Positions 54,124-63,143 of a stretch of 64,000 nt of DNA are shown in pieces (the stretch's first letter is position 1; each line of letters begins with the position of its first letter). The DNA is from Georgenia satyanarayanai. GTDB lineage: Bacteria; Actinomycetota; Actinomycetes; Actinomycetales; Actinomycetaceae. The notes under the pieces are model-generated. The model was given only the letters and a program-made list of their open reading frames with translations, searched no databases and was not told the origin of the DNA. Location of the stretch: assembly GCF_900116375.1 (NCBI RefSeq), contig NZ_UETB01000001.1, positions 565,802 through 629,801 of the forward strand. Reading direction: 5' to 3'. The position numbers and the translations under genes are program-made.

Positions 54124-55353
54124 ATGGCCTTCCCCCCTGAGCCCTACCCGCCGTCGGCACGCCCGGCGCGGCCCACCGCGTACCTGGCCGGCGAGCAGCC
54201 GCAGACCGCGCCCTGGGGTGCGGGTGGGCTGGCAGCGCCCGCGCAGGCGCCCTGGCAGCCGCCGCGGCCGCGGCGTGGCGGGACGGTGCTCGTCGCGGTC
54301 GGCACCGGGGTGGGAGTCCTCGCGCTCATCGTGACCATCGCCCAGATCGCTGCCCTCACGAGCGCCGGTGCGGCGCTCGTCGGCGGCATCGTCGCGCTCG
54401 TCCCGCTCACGGCCGTCCTCCTCGGTATCCGGTGGATCGACCGGTGGGAGCCGGAGCCCCGGTACGCGCTGCTCTTCGCCTTCCTCTGGGGCGCCGGCGT
54501 CTCCACGCTCGTGTCGATCTGGCTCAACACGGCGTTCTCCACCGCCGTCTACTACAGCACCGGCAACCTCGAGACGGCCGAGATCCTCGGTGCGGCGCTC
54601 GGCGCCCCACTCATCGAGGAGACCGCCAAGGGGCTGGGTGTGCTCGTCCTGTTCCTCGCCCGGCGCCGCTACTTCGACGGGCCGGTCGACGGCATCGTCT
54701 ACGCCGCCATGGTGGCGGCGGGCTTCGCCTTCGTCGAGAACATCCTCTACTTCGGCCGCGCGATCGAGATGCTCCCGCAGATCTTCGTCATGCGCGGGAT
54801 CCTGTCACCCTTCGCTCACGTGATGTTCACGGTGGCGATCGGCATCGCCCTGGGCCTGGCGGCCCGCAGCCGCTCGTCCCTCGCGTGGGTGGGGGCGCTG
54901 CCGCTCGGCTGGCTGGTGGCCGTGCTGCTCCACGGGCTGTGGAACGGCAGCACCTTCACCGGGTCCTTCTTCGGGCTCTACGTCGTCGTCCAGGTCCCGC
55001 TGTTCGTCGGGGCGATCGTCCTCGTCGTCTGGCTGCGCCGCCGCGAGCGGCGCGTCATCACCGGCCGCCTCGTCGAGTACGCCCGCGCCGGCTGGTTGGC
55101 CCCGCACGAGGTGACCATGCTCGGCTCCTTCCCCGGCCGGCGTGCAGCCATGTCGTGGGCCGCCCGTGGTGGACCAGCGGCGAAGGGTGCGATGAGGGAC
55201 TTCCAGCGCTCGGCGACCGCCCTGGCCCTGGGCCGGCAGCGCTTCGCCACCGGTCGCGCCGAGCCCAGCTACCACCACGACGAGCGCGTCCTCCTGGACC
55301 GCGTCACCACCAGCCGCACGTCCTTCCTCCGCGCCCTGTCCGGAGCGCGCTGA
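54124..55353 (+). CDS. PrsW-family intramembrane metalloprotease
   Basis: The 409-residue protein has a Pro-rich cytoplasmic start (about 1-60) and about eight transmembrane helices. The signature EETAK is at residues 165-169 (PLIEETAKGLGVLVLF). Further active-site elements are GFAFVENILYFGRA and the histidines in SPFAHVMFTVAIG and LLHGLWNGSTF. PrsW in Bacillus cleaves an anti-sigma factor. The C-terminal 90 residues form a soluble tail. No anti-sigma factor gene is adjacent, so its substrate is unknown. Confidence 0.93.
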   Translation: MAFPPEPYPPSARPARPTAYLAGEQPQTAPWGAGGLAAPAQAPWQPPRPRRGGTVLVAVGTGVGVLALIVTIAQIAALTSAGAALVGGIVALVPLTAVLLGIRWIDRWEPEPRYALLFAFLWGAGVSTLVSIWLNTAFSTAVYYSTGNLETAEILGAALGAPLIEETAKGLGVLVLFLARRRYFDGPVDGIVYAAMVAAGFAFVENILYFGRAIEMLPQIFVMRGILSPFAHVMFTVAIGIALGLAARSRSSLAWVGALPLGWLVAVLLHGLWNGSTFTGSFFGLYVVVQVPLFVGAIVLVVWLRRRERRVITGRLVEYARAGWLAPHEVTMLGSFPGRRAAMSWAARGGPAAKGAMRDFQRSATALALGRQRFATGRAEPSYHHDERVLLDRVTTSRTSFLRALSGAR

Positions 55354-55404
55354 CCGCAGGCCGCCGGGTCTGGACAGGCGCACCGGGCCCTGAACGGCCG
55401 CACG

Positions 55405-55410
55405 TAGACT
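55405..55410 (+). promoter_or_regulatory. -10 element of pdxS
   Basis: TAGACT lies 36 nt before ATG 55447, leaving a leader of about 29 nt with GAGG (55437-55440) at a normal distance from the start. Confidence 0.5.
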
Positions 55411-55446
55411 GGGTGCGCCCTTCCCCCTCCACCACCGAGGTGCACC

Positions 55447-56358
55447 ATGTCCCAGCAGACTCCCACGCCCAGCGGCCCCCAGGTCGGCACCGCCCGCGTC
55501 AAGCGCGGCATGGCCGAGATGCTCAAGGGCGGCGTCATCATGGACGTCGTCACGCCGGAGCAGGCCCGCATCGCCGAGGACGCCGGCGCCGTCGCCGTCA
55601 TGGCACTCGAGCGCGTGCCCGCGGACATCCGGTCCCAGGGCGGGGTGTCGCGGATGAGCGACCCGGACATGATCGACGGGATCATCTCCGCCGTCTCGAT
55701 CCCCGTCATGGCCAAGGCCCGCATCGGGCACTTCGTCGAGGCGCAGGTCCTGCAGAGCCTGGGCGTCGACTACGTCGACGAGTCCGAGGTCCTCAGCCCG
55801 GCCGACTACGAGCACCACATCGACAAGTGGCAGTTCACCGTGCCCTTCGTCTGCGGCGCGACCAACCTCGGTGAGGCGCTGCGCCGCATCTCCGAGGGCG
55901 CGGCCATGATCCGCTCCAAGGGCGAGGCCGGCACCGGCGACGTCTCCAACGCCACCACGCACATGCGACGCATCCGCCAGGACATCCGCCGCCTCTCCTC
56001 GCTGCCCGAGGACGAGCTCTTCGTCGCCGCCAAGGAGCTGCAGGCCCCCTACGACCTCGTCGTCGAGGTGGCGCGCACCGGGCAGCTGCCCGTCGTCCTC
56101 TTCACCGCCGGCGGCATCGCCACCCCGGCCGACGCCGCGATGATGATGCAGCTCGGAGCCCAGGGCGTCTTCGTCGGCTCGGGGATCTTCAAGTCCGGCA
56201 ACCCGGCGCAGCGCGCCGCCGCCATCGTCCGCGCGACGACCTTCTTCGACGACCCCTCCGTCGTCGCCGACGTCTCCCGCGGACTGGGCGAGGCGATGGT
56301 CGGCCTCAACGTCGACGAGGTCCCCGTGCCGCACCGCCTCGCCGAGCGCGGTTGGTGA
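55447..56358 (+). CDS. pdxS: Pyridoxal 5'-phosphate synthase lyase subunit PdxS
   Basis: The 303-residue TIM-barrel subunit makes PLP from ribose-5-phosphate, glyceraldehyde-3-phosphate and ammonia. Hallmarks are [17 protein letters not shown] (first catalytic Asp region), [18 protein letters not shown] (catalytic Lys) and [17 protein letters not shown], plus [30 protein letters not shown]. It works in a 12:12 complex with the glutaminase PdxT, encoded two genes downstream. A Nudix gene overlaps its stop by 4 bp and so separates pdxS from pdxT. Confidence 0.98.
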   Translation: MSQQTPTPSGPQVGTARVKRGMAEMLKGGVIMDVVTPEQARIAEDAGAVAVMALERVPADIRSQGGVSRMSDPDMIDGIISAVSIPVMAKARIGHFVEAQVLQSLGVDYVDESEVLSPADYEHHIDKWQFTVPFVCGATNLGEALRRISEGAAMIRSKGEAGTGDVSNATTHMRRIRQDIRRLSSLPEDELFVAAKELQAPYDLVVEVARTGQLPVVLFTAGGIATPADAAMMMQLGAQGVFVGSGIFKSGNPAQRAAAIVRATTFFDDPSVVADVSRGLGEAMVGLNVDEVPVPHRLAERGW

Positions 56359-56888
56359 CCACCTACGGGCTCGGCCCCGACTGGGTGCCGGGCCCCGACG
56401 GCGTGCCCTTCCGGCGCGCCGCGCGTGTCATCCTCCTCGACGACGCCGACCGTCTCCTCCTCGTCCGCGGACATGACGCGGGGGAGACCAGCCGCTCGTG
56501 GTGGTTCACGGTGGGCGGTGGCCTCGAGCCGGGGGAGGAGCCCCGCGCGGGCGCCCTGCGGGAGCTGCGCGAGGAGACGGGCCTGCGCCTGTCGGCCGAG
56601 CAGCTCCAGGGCCCGGTCCTCACCCGCAGCGCGGTCTTCGACTTCGCCGCCGTCACCTGCCGGCAGGACGAGGAGTTCTTCCTCGCCCGCGGCACCGAGA
56701 CGCGCCTGGACGACGGCGGGTGGACCGCGCTCGAGCGCGACGTCCTTGACGAGCTGCGCTGGTGGGAGCTCGACGAGCTCGACGCGGCCGTGGCCGCCGG
56801 CGCGGTCGTCTACCCCCGCCTGCTGCCGGGGCTCGTGCGTCGCCTGGCGGGCGGCTGGGACGGGACGAGCGAGCACGTCGTCGAGTAG
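56355..56888 (+). CDS. Nudix hydrolase
   Basis: The 177-residue protein (from GTG 56355) has a full Nudix box, G-X5-E-X7-REUXEEXGU, in [20 protein letters not shown] then TGL (about residues 56-78). It hydrolyses a nucleoside diphosphate linked to another group; the specific substrate cannot be told. GTG 56355 overlaps the pdxS stop (GTGA), so it is translated with pdxS. TTG 56352 is a less likely start. Its position inside the pdxS-pdxT operon is typical of many actinobacteria and may reflect a metabolite-repair role. Confidence 0.92.
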   Translation: MTTYGLGPDWVPGPDGVPFRRAARVILLDDADRLLLVRGHDAGETSRSWWFTVGGGLEPGEEPRAGALRELREETGLRLSAEQLQGPVLTRSAVFDFAAVTCRQDEEFFLARGTETRLDDGGWTALERDVLDELRWWELDELDAAVAAGAVVYPRLLPGLVRRLAGGWDGTSEHVVE

Positions 56889-56903
56889 GGCCCCGTGCCG
56901 TCG

Positions 56904-56909
56904 TAGACT
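56904..56909 (+). promoter_or_regulatory. -10 element of a predicted leaderless pdxT mRNA
   Basis: TAGACT is followed by 8 nt and GTG 56918, giving pdxT its own promoter in the 29-bp gap after the Nudix gene. Confidence 0.5.
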
Positions 56910-56917
56910 GGTGGTTC

Positions 56918-57523
56918 GTGACCTCCCCGCGCATCGGCGTCCTGGCTCTTCAGGGTGACGTGCGCGAGCACCTCGCGGCCCTCGACGCCGCCGGTGCCCG
57001 CGCCGTCGCGGTACGGCGCGCCGGTGAGCTCGCCGCCGTGGACGGCCTCGTCCTGCCGGGCGGGGAGTCGACGACGATCGGCAAGCTGCTCGTCGCCTTC
57101 GGTCTGCTCGAGCAGCTGCGCGAGCGGATCGGCTCGGGGCTGCCCGTCTACGGCTCGTGCGCCGGGATGGTGCTGCTCGCCGACCGGGTGGCTGACGCGC
57201 ACGGCCCCCTCGTGGGAGGCATGGACGTCACGGTCCGGCGCAACGCCTTCGGGCGTCAGGTCGACTCCTTCGAGGAGGACCTCCTGGCACCGGGGCTCGG
57301 CATCGTCGACGCCCCGCTCCGCGCGGTGTACATCCGGGCGCCGTGGGCGGAGGAGGCGGGCGACGGCGTCGAGGTCCTCGCACGCGTGAGGTCCGGGCCC
57401 GCCGCCGGTAGGATCGTGGCAGCTCGACAGGGCGCGCTGCTCGTCACCGCCTTCCACCCGGAGATCAGCGACGACGCACGGGTGCACCGTGCGTTCGTCG
57501 ACCTGGTGCGTGCACACGCCTAG
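56918..57523 (+). CDS. pdxT: Pyridoxal 5'-phosphate synthase glutaminase subunit PdxT
   Basis: The 201-residue class I glutamine amidotransferase delivers ammonia to PdxS. It starts [14 protein letters not shown]. The oxyanion region is [13 protein letters not shown], the nucleophilic cysteine is in [12 protein letters not shown] (about residue 80), and the His-Glu pair is in [10 protein letters not shown] near the end. The start GTG 56918 lies 8 nt after its own -10 box, so it can be expressed separately from pdxS. Confidence 0.97.
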   Translation: MTSPRIGVLALQGDVREHLAALDAAGARAVAVRRAGELAAVDGLVLPGGESTTIGKLLVAFGLLEQLRERIGSGLPVYGSCAGMVLLADRVADAHGPLVGGMDVTVRRNAFGRQVDSFEEDLLAPGLGIVDAPLRAVYIRAPWAEEAGDGVEVLARVRSGPAAGRIVAARQGALLVTAFHPEISDDARVHRAFVDLVRAHA

Positions 57524-57578
57524 CGCCACCTGTCCCCACCGTCCCCGCGGGGACGCCGTCGTCAGCAAGGAGCACACA

Positions 57579-58337
57579 GTGTCCGGTCACTCCAAGTGGG
57601 CCACCACCAAGCACAAGAAGGCCGCGATCGACGCGAAGCGGGGCAAGCTCTTCGCGCGTCTCGTCAAGAACATCGAGGTGGCCGCCCGCACGGGCGGAGG
57701 CGACCCGGCCGGCAACCCCACCCTCTTCGACGCGATCCAGAAGGCGAAGCGGAACTCGGTCCCGGCGGACAACATCGACCGCGCCGTCAAGCGCGGCTCG
57801 GGCGCCGAGGCCGGCGGGGCCGACTACGAGACGATCATGTACGAGGGCTACGCCTCCGGCGGTGTCGCCGTGCTCGTCGAGTGCCTCACCGACAACCGCA
57901 ACCGCGCGGCCTCCGACGTCCGCGTCGCCTTCACCCGTAACGGCGGCACCCTGGCCGACCCGGGCTCGGTCTCCTACCTGTTCAACCGGCGCGGCGTCGT
58001 CATCGTGCCGAAGGCCGACGGCCTCGCCGAGGACGACGTGCTGGCAGCGGTCCTCGACGCGGGCGCCGAGGAGGTCAACGACCACGGTGAGGCCTTCCAG
58101 ATCCTCAGCGAGGCCACCGACGTCGTCGCCGTGCGCACCGCGCTCCAGGAGGCGGGGCTGGACTACGACTCCGCCGAGGCGCAGTTCGTCCCGTCGATGG
58201 AGGTCGAGGTCGACGTCGAGGGCGCCCGGAAGGTGCTGCGCCTCATCGACGCCCTCGAGGACTGCGACGACGTGCAGAACGTCTTCGCGAACTTCGACGC
58301 CTCCGACGAGGTCCTCGCCGCGCTCGACGAGGACTGA
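57579..58337 (+). CDS. yebC: YebC/PmpR-family transcriptional regulator or translation factor
   Basis: The 252-residue protein opens [27 protein letters not shown], the conserved TACO1/YebC start. It continues with [28 protein letters not shown] and [20 protein letters not shown]. Family members were first described as DNA-binding regulators of ruvC/quorum genes, and some are now linked to translation of proline-rich stretches. GTG 57579 is preceded by AAGGAG. Location next to ruvCAB is a classic arrangement. Confidence 0.95.
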   Translation: MSGHSKWATTKHKKAAIDAKRGKLFARLVKNIEVAARTGGGDPAGNPTLFDAIQKAKRNSVPADNIDRAVKRGSGAEAGGADYETIMYEGYASGGVAVLVECLTDNRNRAASDVRVAFTRNGGTLADPGSVSYLFNRRGVVIVPKADGLAEDDVLAAVLDAGAEEVNDHGEAFQILSEATDVVAVRTALQEAGLDYDSAEAQFVPSMEVEVDVEGARKVLRLIDALEDCDDVQNVFANFDASDEVLAALDED

Positions 58338-58378
58338 CGCCGGCGGTGTCGCTCCCGCGGCACGTCCCACCCGGCTGC

Positions 58379-58384
58379 GACACT
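58379..58384 (+). promoter_or_regulatory. -10-like element before ruvC
   Basis: GACACT, with the conserved A and final T of TANNNT, lies 6 nt before ATG 58391, the same geometry as GACAAT before parC. The ruvC mRNA may be leaderless. Confidence 0.4.
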
Positions 58385-58390
58385 GGGACC

Positions 58391-58969
58391 ATGCGCGTCC
58401 TCGGAGTCGACCCCGGCCTCACCCGCTGTGGCCTCGGGATCGTCGACTCCGACTCGCGGCGCACCCTGTCGCTCGTCGAGGTGGGCGTGCTGCGCACCCC
58501 CACGGACATGCCGATCCAGCAGCGGCTGCTCACCATCGCGGCCGGTATCGAGGAGTGGATCGTGCGGCACGACGTCGACGCCGTGGCCGTGGAGCGGGTC
58601 TTCGCCCAGCACAACGTCGCCTCGGTCATGGGCACGGCGCAGGTGGCCGGGCTCGCCATGGTCGCCGCGGCACGCGCCGGGCTGCCCCTGGGCATGCACA
58701 CGCCCAGTGAGGTGAAGGCCGCCGTGACGGGATCGGGCCGCGCCGACAAGCCGCAGGTCCAGGAGATGGTGCGCCGCATCCTCCGGCTCGCCGAGCGGCC
58801 CGAGCCCGCCGACGCCGCCGACGCCCTGGCCCTGGCGGTTTGCCACCTGTGGCGCGGCGGCACGCCCGCGGCCGGCCCCGCCGCCCGGCACGCCACACCG
58901 GCGCAGGAGGCGTGGGCCCGCGCCGAGCTCGCGGCGCGTCGGTCCCGGCCTGTCACCCGCAGCCGGTAG
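58391..58969 (+). CDS. ruvC: Holliday junction resolvase RuvC
   Basis: The 192-residue endodeoxyribonuclease cuts Holliday junctions. Catalytic acidic residues are in [13 protein letters not shown] (first Asp), [10 protein letters not shown] (Glu) and the final [19 protein letters not shown] 58391 begins exactly at the domain. The C-terminal 30 residues are Ala/Arg-rich and variable. It leads ruvC-ruvA-ruvB. Confidence 0.97.
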   Translation: MRVLGVDPGLTRCGLGIVDSDSRRTLSLVEVGVLRTPTDMPIQQRLLTIAAGIEEWIVRHDVDAVAVERVFAQHNVASVMGTAQVAGLAMVAAARAGLPLGMHTPSEVKAAVTGSGRADKPQVQEMVRRILRLAERPEPADAADALALAVCHLWRGGTPAAGPAARHATPAQEAWARAELAARRSRPVTRSR

Positions 58970-59024
58970 CCTTCTTCGCACACACGTTCGCCCGGTCGCG
59001 CTCCGGGCCGGGATTGGAGCAGTC

Positions 59025-59624
59025 GTGATCGCCAGCGTCCGGGGGACCGTCGAGTCCGTGCGGCTCGACTCCGCCGTCGTCGAGGTCGGGGGGGTCGGGC
59101 TGCGCCTGCTGGCCACGCCCGCCACACTCGCCGGCCTGCGGCCCGGCACGGACGCCCGCCTGGCCACCACGCTCGTCGTGCGCGAGGACTCCCTCACCCT
59201 GTTCGGCTTCGCCGACGACGACGAGCGCGAGGTCTTCGAGATCCTCCAGACCGTCAGCGGCGTGGGCCCGCGGCTCGCGCTGGCCGTGCTCGCCGTCCAC
59301 GAGCCCGACGCGCTGCGTACCGCCGTCGCCGCCGAGGACGTCGTCGCCCTCACCCGCGTGCCCGGCATCGGGAAGAAGGGCGCGCAGCGCATCCTGCTCG
59401 AGATCGGGGACAAGCTCGGGCCGGCGCGTGGTGAGGTGCGCGCCGCCCCGGCAGCCACGGACTCCCAGCCCGAGGTCGTCGACGCGCTCGTCCAGCTCGG
59501 TTGGTCCGCCAAGGCCGCCGAGGACGCCGTCAGCGCGGTCCTCGCCGAGCCCGGCGCCGACCGCGACGTCGCCGCGGTGCTGCGTGGCGCGCTCCAGCAC
59601 CTGGGAGGCCACGGCCGTGGCTGA
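59025..59624 (+). CDS. ruvA: Holliday junction branch migration protein RuvA
   Basis: The 199-residue DNA-binding subunit forms tetramers that hold the four-way junction open and load RuvB. It shows an N-terminal OB-fold ([24 protein letters not shown]), helix-hairpin-helix motifs ([19 protein letters not shown] and [19 protein letters not shown]), and the C-terminal RuvB-binding domain (about 150-199). GTG 59025 is used. It overlaps ruvB by 8 bp. Confidence 0.97.
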   Translation: MIASVRGTVESVRLDSAVVEVGGVGLRLLATPATLAGLRPGTDARLATTLVVREDSLTLFGFADDDEREVFEILQTVSGVGPRLALAVLAVHEPDALRTAVAAEDVVALTRVPGIGKKGAQRILLEIGDKLGPARGEVRAAPAATDSQPEVVDALVQLGWSAKAAEDAVSAVLAEPGADRDVAAVLRGALQHLGGHGRG

Positions 59625-60639
59625 CGACGCCGCCTTCCTGGACGCCGAGGCGGACGAGCTCGAGCGTGCGGCCGAGGCCGCCCTGCGGCCACGCCGGCTC
59701 GCCGACTTCGTCGGCCAGTCGGTGGTGCGCGACCAGCTGGCTCTCGTCCTCGACGCCGCCAAGGCACGCGGCTCGGCGCCCGACCACGTGCTGCTCTCCG
59801 GCCCTCCCGGGCTCGGCAAGACCACGCTCGCGATGATCATCGCCGCCGAGCTCGAGGGCGCGTTGCGCCTCACGTCGGGCCCGGCCGTCCAGCACCCGGG
59901 GGACCTCGCCGCGATCCTCTCCTCGCTCCAGGAGCACGACGTCCTGTTCATCGACGAGATCCACCGCCTGGCCCGCCCGGTGGAGGAGATGCTCTACCTC
60001 GCGATGGAGGACTTCCGCGTCGACGTCGTCGTCGGCAAGGGGCCTGGGGCCACGGCGATCCCGCTCACCCTGCCGCGCTTCACCGTCGTCGGTGCCACCA
60101 CCCGTGCCGGTCTGCTCCCCGCGCCGCTGCGGGACCGCTTCGGCTTCACCGGCCACCTCGAGTTCTACTCGCCCGCCGAGCTCGAGCAGGTGCTCTCCCG
60201 CAGCGCCCGGCTCCTCGGTGCCGAGCTCGAGCCCGCGGCGGGCGCCGAGCTCGCCGGCCGCTCCCGCGGCACCCCACGCATCGCCAACCGCCTGCTGCGG
60301 CGCGTGCAGGACTGGGCACAGGTGCGTGGCACCGGCTCGCTCGACCTCGCCGCCACCCACGCGGCCCTGTCGCTCTTCGAGGTCGACGAGCGCGGCCTGG
60401 ACCGCCTGGACCGCTCTGTCCTCCGCGCCCTGTGCGAGCGCTTCGGCGGCGGACCGGTGGGGCTGTCCACGCTCGCCGTCGCGGTGGGGGAGGAGCCCGA
60501 GACGGTCGAGACGGTCGCCGAGCCCTTCCTCGTGCGCGAGGGGCTCGTCTCCCGCACGCCTCGCGGGCGGGTGGCCACGGCCGCCGCCTACGAGCACCTG
60601 GGCCTCGCCCGGCCCGACGACGGCGCGCTGTGGGGCTGA
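59617..60639 (+). CDS. ruvB: Holliday junction branch migration helicase RuvB
   Basis: The 340-residue AAA+ motor drives branch migration. Walker A is [15 protein letters not shown] (about residues 61-75), Walker B is [19 protein letters not shown], sensor 1 is [22 protein letters not shown] with the arginine finger, and a winged-helix domain closes the protein ([21 protein letters not shown]). GTG 59617 lies within the ruvA end, so translation is coupled. Confidence 0.98.
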   Translation: MADDAAFLDAEADELERAAEAALRPRRLADFVGQSVVRDQLALVLDAAKARGSAPDHVLLSGPPGLGKTTLAMIIAAELEGALRLTSGPAVQHPGDLAAILSSLQEHDVLFIDEIHRLARPVEEMLYLAMEDFRVDVVVGKGPGATAIPLTLPRFTVVGATTRAGLLPAPLRDRFGFTGHLEFYSPAELEQVLSRSARLLGAELEPAAGAELAGRSRGTPRIANRLLRRVQDWAQVRGTGSLDLAATHAALSLFEVDERGLDRLDRSVLRALCERFGGGPVGLSTLAVAVGEEPETVETVAEPFLVREGLVSRTPRGRVATAAAYEHLGLARPDDGALWG

Positions 60640-60669
60640 GGGCGGTTTCGTCTCGTCAGCCCCGTCACC

Positions 60670-60675
60670 TAGACT
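60670..60675 (+). promoter_or_regulatory. -10 element of the yajC-secDF operon
   Basis: TAGACT lies 69 nt before GTG 60745 and an AAGGGAG site is close to that start, so this operon has a normal leader. An AT-rich patch (AGTATTTTGCC) follows the box. Confidence 0.5.
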
Positions 60676-60744
60676 CAGTCAGTATTTTGCCGCCGGTCGG
60701 CTCGCGCTCAGTCGCGGACCCGCCGCCACCAAGGGAGTAGTGCC

Positions 60745-61140
60745 GTGGAGTTCCTCATCCTCATCGCCGTGTTCGGACTCATGATGTGGATGATGTCCCG
60801 AGGGGCGAAGAAGCAGCGCCAGGCCGCCGCCGAGGTGCGCAACAGCCTCGAGGTCGGCCAGCAGGTCATGACCGCCTCCGGCTTCTACGGCACGATCGTC
60901 GACGTCGATGGCGATGTCATCACCCTCGAGTCCACCCCTGGCGTCGAGACCATGTGGAAGCGCGAGGCGATCCACTCCGTCACCGAGCCGCCCTTCGCGG
61001 TCGTGGACGAGGAGGAGACCGCCGCCGACGACGACACCACGGTCGCGGTTCCCGACGACGCCTCCTCGCTCACCACCACGGACGAGCCCGTCGTCACCGA
61101 CGAGCGCCCCGGCGACGAGAGCGACGAGCGGCGCGCCTGA
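60745..61140 (+). CDS. yajC: Preprotein translocase subunit YajC
   Basis: The 131-residue small membrane protein assists the SecDF complex. One N-terminal helix (EFLILIAVFGLMMWMMS) is followed by a KKQRQAAAEVRNSLEVGQQVMTASGFYGTIVDVDGDVITLE core and a variable acidic C-terminus (EEETAADDDTTVAV). GTG 60745 follows AAGGGAG. It heads yajC-secD-secF. Confidence 0.95.
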   Translation: MEFLILIAVFGLMMWMMSRGAKKQRQAAAEVRNSLEVGQQVMTASGFYGTIVDVDGDVITLESTPGVETMWKREAIHSVTEPPFAVVDEEETAADDDTTVAVPDDASSLTTTDEPVVTDERPGDESDERRA

Positions 61141-61169
61141 GCGCCCCTCCACACAGAGAGAAGACCGCG

Positions 61170-63143
61170 TTGGCGACAACCGCCCCACGCCCGCTGCGCA
61201 GGATCATCGTCCTGCTCGTCATCGTCGCAGCCATGTTCGGTTCCGTTGCGATCGCCCAGCAGCTGGGTGACGACGACGCCGAGGGCGGCGCCTCCTTCGC
61301 GCCCGGCCTCGCCCTCGACCTCGAGGGCGGTGTCCAGCTCATCCTCACGCCGCGGCTCGACCCGGAGGCCGAGGGCGGCGACGGCGAGATCACCGAGGAC
61401 GACATCGACCAGGCGATCGAGATCATCCGCCAGCGCGTGGACGCCTCCGGCGTCGCCGAGGCCGAGATCACCCGCCAGGGCGCGGACAACATCGTCGTCG
61501 GCCTGCCCGGCCGCCCCGACGAGGCCACCCTCGACCTCGTGCGCCAGTCGGCCGAGCTGCGCTTCCGCCCGGTGCTCACGATGACCGACCCCACACCGAT
61601 CGACCCCGGCCAGGAGGGCCTGCCCACCGGCCCCGAGGACGACGCCGAGGCCGGCGCGCCGCAGGACGGTGAGGAGGCGGCCGAGGAGAGCGCCACCGAC
61701 GAGGCCACCGCGCCCGCGGAGGGCGAGGCCACCGAGGACGCCGCGACCGGGGGCGAGGAGCCCGCCGGGAGCGAGCAGCCCGCCGACGCGGACCGCGCAG
61801 CGATCGAGGAGGCGGCCTTCGCCGTCGCCGACGAGAACGGTGACGGGGAGCTGCAGAGCACGCCCGCGACCGAGCCGACGAGCAACAGTGACCCGGCCTG
61901 GATCACCGAGCAGCTGGTCTACGAGCTCTACACCCTCGACTGCACCGACCCCGCGAACCTCGTCGGCGGCGTCCAGGACGCGCCTGACGAGCCGCTCGTG
62001 TCCTGCGCGCAGGACGGCACGACGAAGTTCGTCCTCGGCCCCGTGGACGTCGAGGGGACGCAGGTCGAGTCCGCCGGCTCCGGCCTCGAGGTCACCCAGG
62101 CCGGCGTGACGACCAACAACTGGGTCGTCGACATCGCGTTCAACGACGAGGGCACCGAGCTGTTCCGTGAGGTCTCCGAGCGGCTCATCGCGCAGCCGAG
62201 CCCGCAGAACCAGTTCGGCATCGTCCTTGACGGTCTGGTCGTCTCCGCGCCCCGGATGAACCAGGCGATCCTCGACGGCCAGGCGCAGATCTCCGGCAGC
62301 TTCACGCGCGAGAGCGCCAACACGCTCGCCAACCAGCTGAACTTCGGCTCCCTGCCGCTCAACTTCGAGGTGCAGAGCGAGGACCAGATCTCCGCGACCC
62401 TCGGCTCCGAGCACCTGCGCAGCGGTCTCGTCGCCGGTCTCGGTGGCCTCCTCCTCGTGGCGCTGTACCTCCTGTGGCAGTACCGCGGCCTCGCGGTCGT
62501 GGCGGTGAGCAGCCTCCTCATCGCCGCCGTCACGACCTACGGCGCGATCATCGTGCTGTCGTGGCTCCAGGGCTACCGGCTGTCCCTCGCCGGCGTCGCG
62601 GGCCTCATCGTGGCCGTCGGCATCACGGCGGACTCCTTCATCCTCTACTTCGAGCGCATCCGCGACGAGATCCGTGACGGCCGCACCCTCGAGGGCGCGG
62701 TCGAGCACGGCTGGGCCCGCGCCCGGCGGACGATCATCGTCTCCGACCTCGTCACCCTGCTCGCCGCGGTGATCCTGTACTTCCTCGCCGTCGGCGGGGT
62801 GCGGGGCTTCGCCTTCACCCTCGGGCTCACGACGCTCATCGACCTCGTCGTCGTCTACCTCTTCACCCACCCGACCATGCAGCTGCTCATCCGCACGCGC
62901 TTCTTCGGTGAGGGGCACCGGCTGTCGGGCCTCAACCCGGAGAGCATCGGCGTCGACCCCGCGCGCTACCGCGGCCGCGGTCGCGTCGGTGAGGCGCGGA
63001 CGCGGCCCCCGGCCGCCTCCCGGAAGGAGCCCGCGCGTGAGAAGCAGCCCGTGGGCGCCGGCCGCACGACCATCGCCGAGCGGCGGGCGGCCGAGCGTCG
63101 CGCCGCCGAGCAGGCGACGACCACCGAGGAGGAGGGCCGATGA
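61170..63143 (+). CDS. secD: Protein translocase subunit SecD
   Basis: The 657-residue RND-type membrane protein uses proton flow to pull exported proteins from SecYEG. It has one N-terminal helix (about 11-30), the P1 head domain in two parts (about 45-140 and 245-410), and five C-terminal helices. GITADSFILYFERIRDE is the conserved D-containing helix motif. An acidic Ala/Glu/Asp-rich insert (about residues 141-240) splits the head and includes DENGDGELQ, which looks like an EF-hand loop. I chose TTG 61170 with a weak GAGAGAAG site because no ATG/GTG precedes the first helix. The C-terminal tail is basic. Confidence 0.95.
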   Translation: MATTAPRPLRRIIVLLVIVAAMFGSVAIAQQLGDDDAEGGASFAPGLALDLEGGVQLILTPRLDPEAEGGDGEITEDDIDQAIEIIRQRVDASGVAEAEITRQGADNIVVGLPGRPDEATLDLVRQSAELRFRPVLTMTDPTPIDPGQEGLPTGPEDDAEAGAPQDGEEAAEESATDEATAPAEGEATEDAATGGEEPAGSEQPADADRAAIEEAAFAVADENGDGELQSTPATEPTSNSDPAWITEQLVYELYTLDCTDPANLVGGVQDAPDEPLVSCAQDGTTKFVLGPVDVEGTQVESAGSGLEVTQAGVTTNNWVVDIAFNDEGTELFREVSERLIAQPSPQNQFGIVLDGLVVSAPRMNQAILDGQAQISGSFTRESANTLANQLNFGSLPLNFEVQSEDQISATLGSEHLRSGLVAGLGGLLLVALYLLWQYRGLAVVAVSSLLIAAVTTYGAIIVLSWLQGYRLSLAGVAGLIVAVGITADSFILYFERIRDEIRDGRTLEGAVEHGWARARRTIIVSDLVTLLAAVILYFLAVGGVRGFAFTLGLTTLIDLVVVYLFTHPTMQLLIRTRFFGEGHRLSGLNPESIGVDPARYRGRGRVGEARTRPPAASRKEPAREKQPVGAGRTTIAERRAAERRAAEQATTTEEEGR

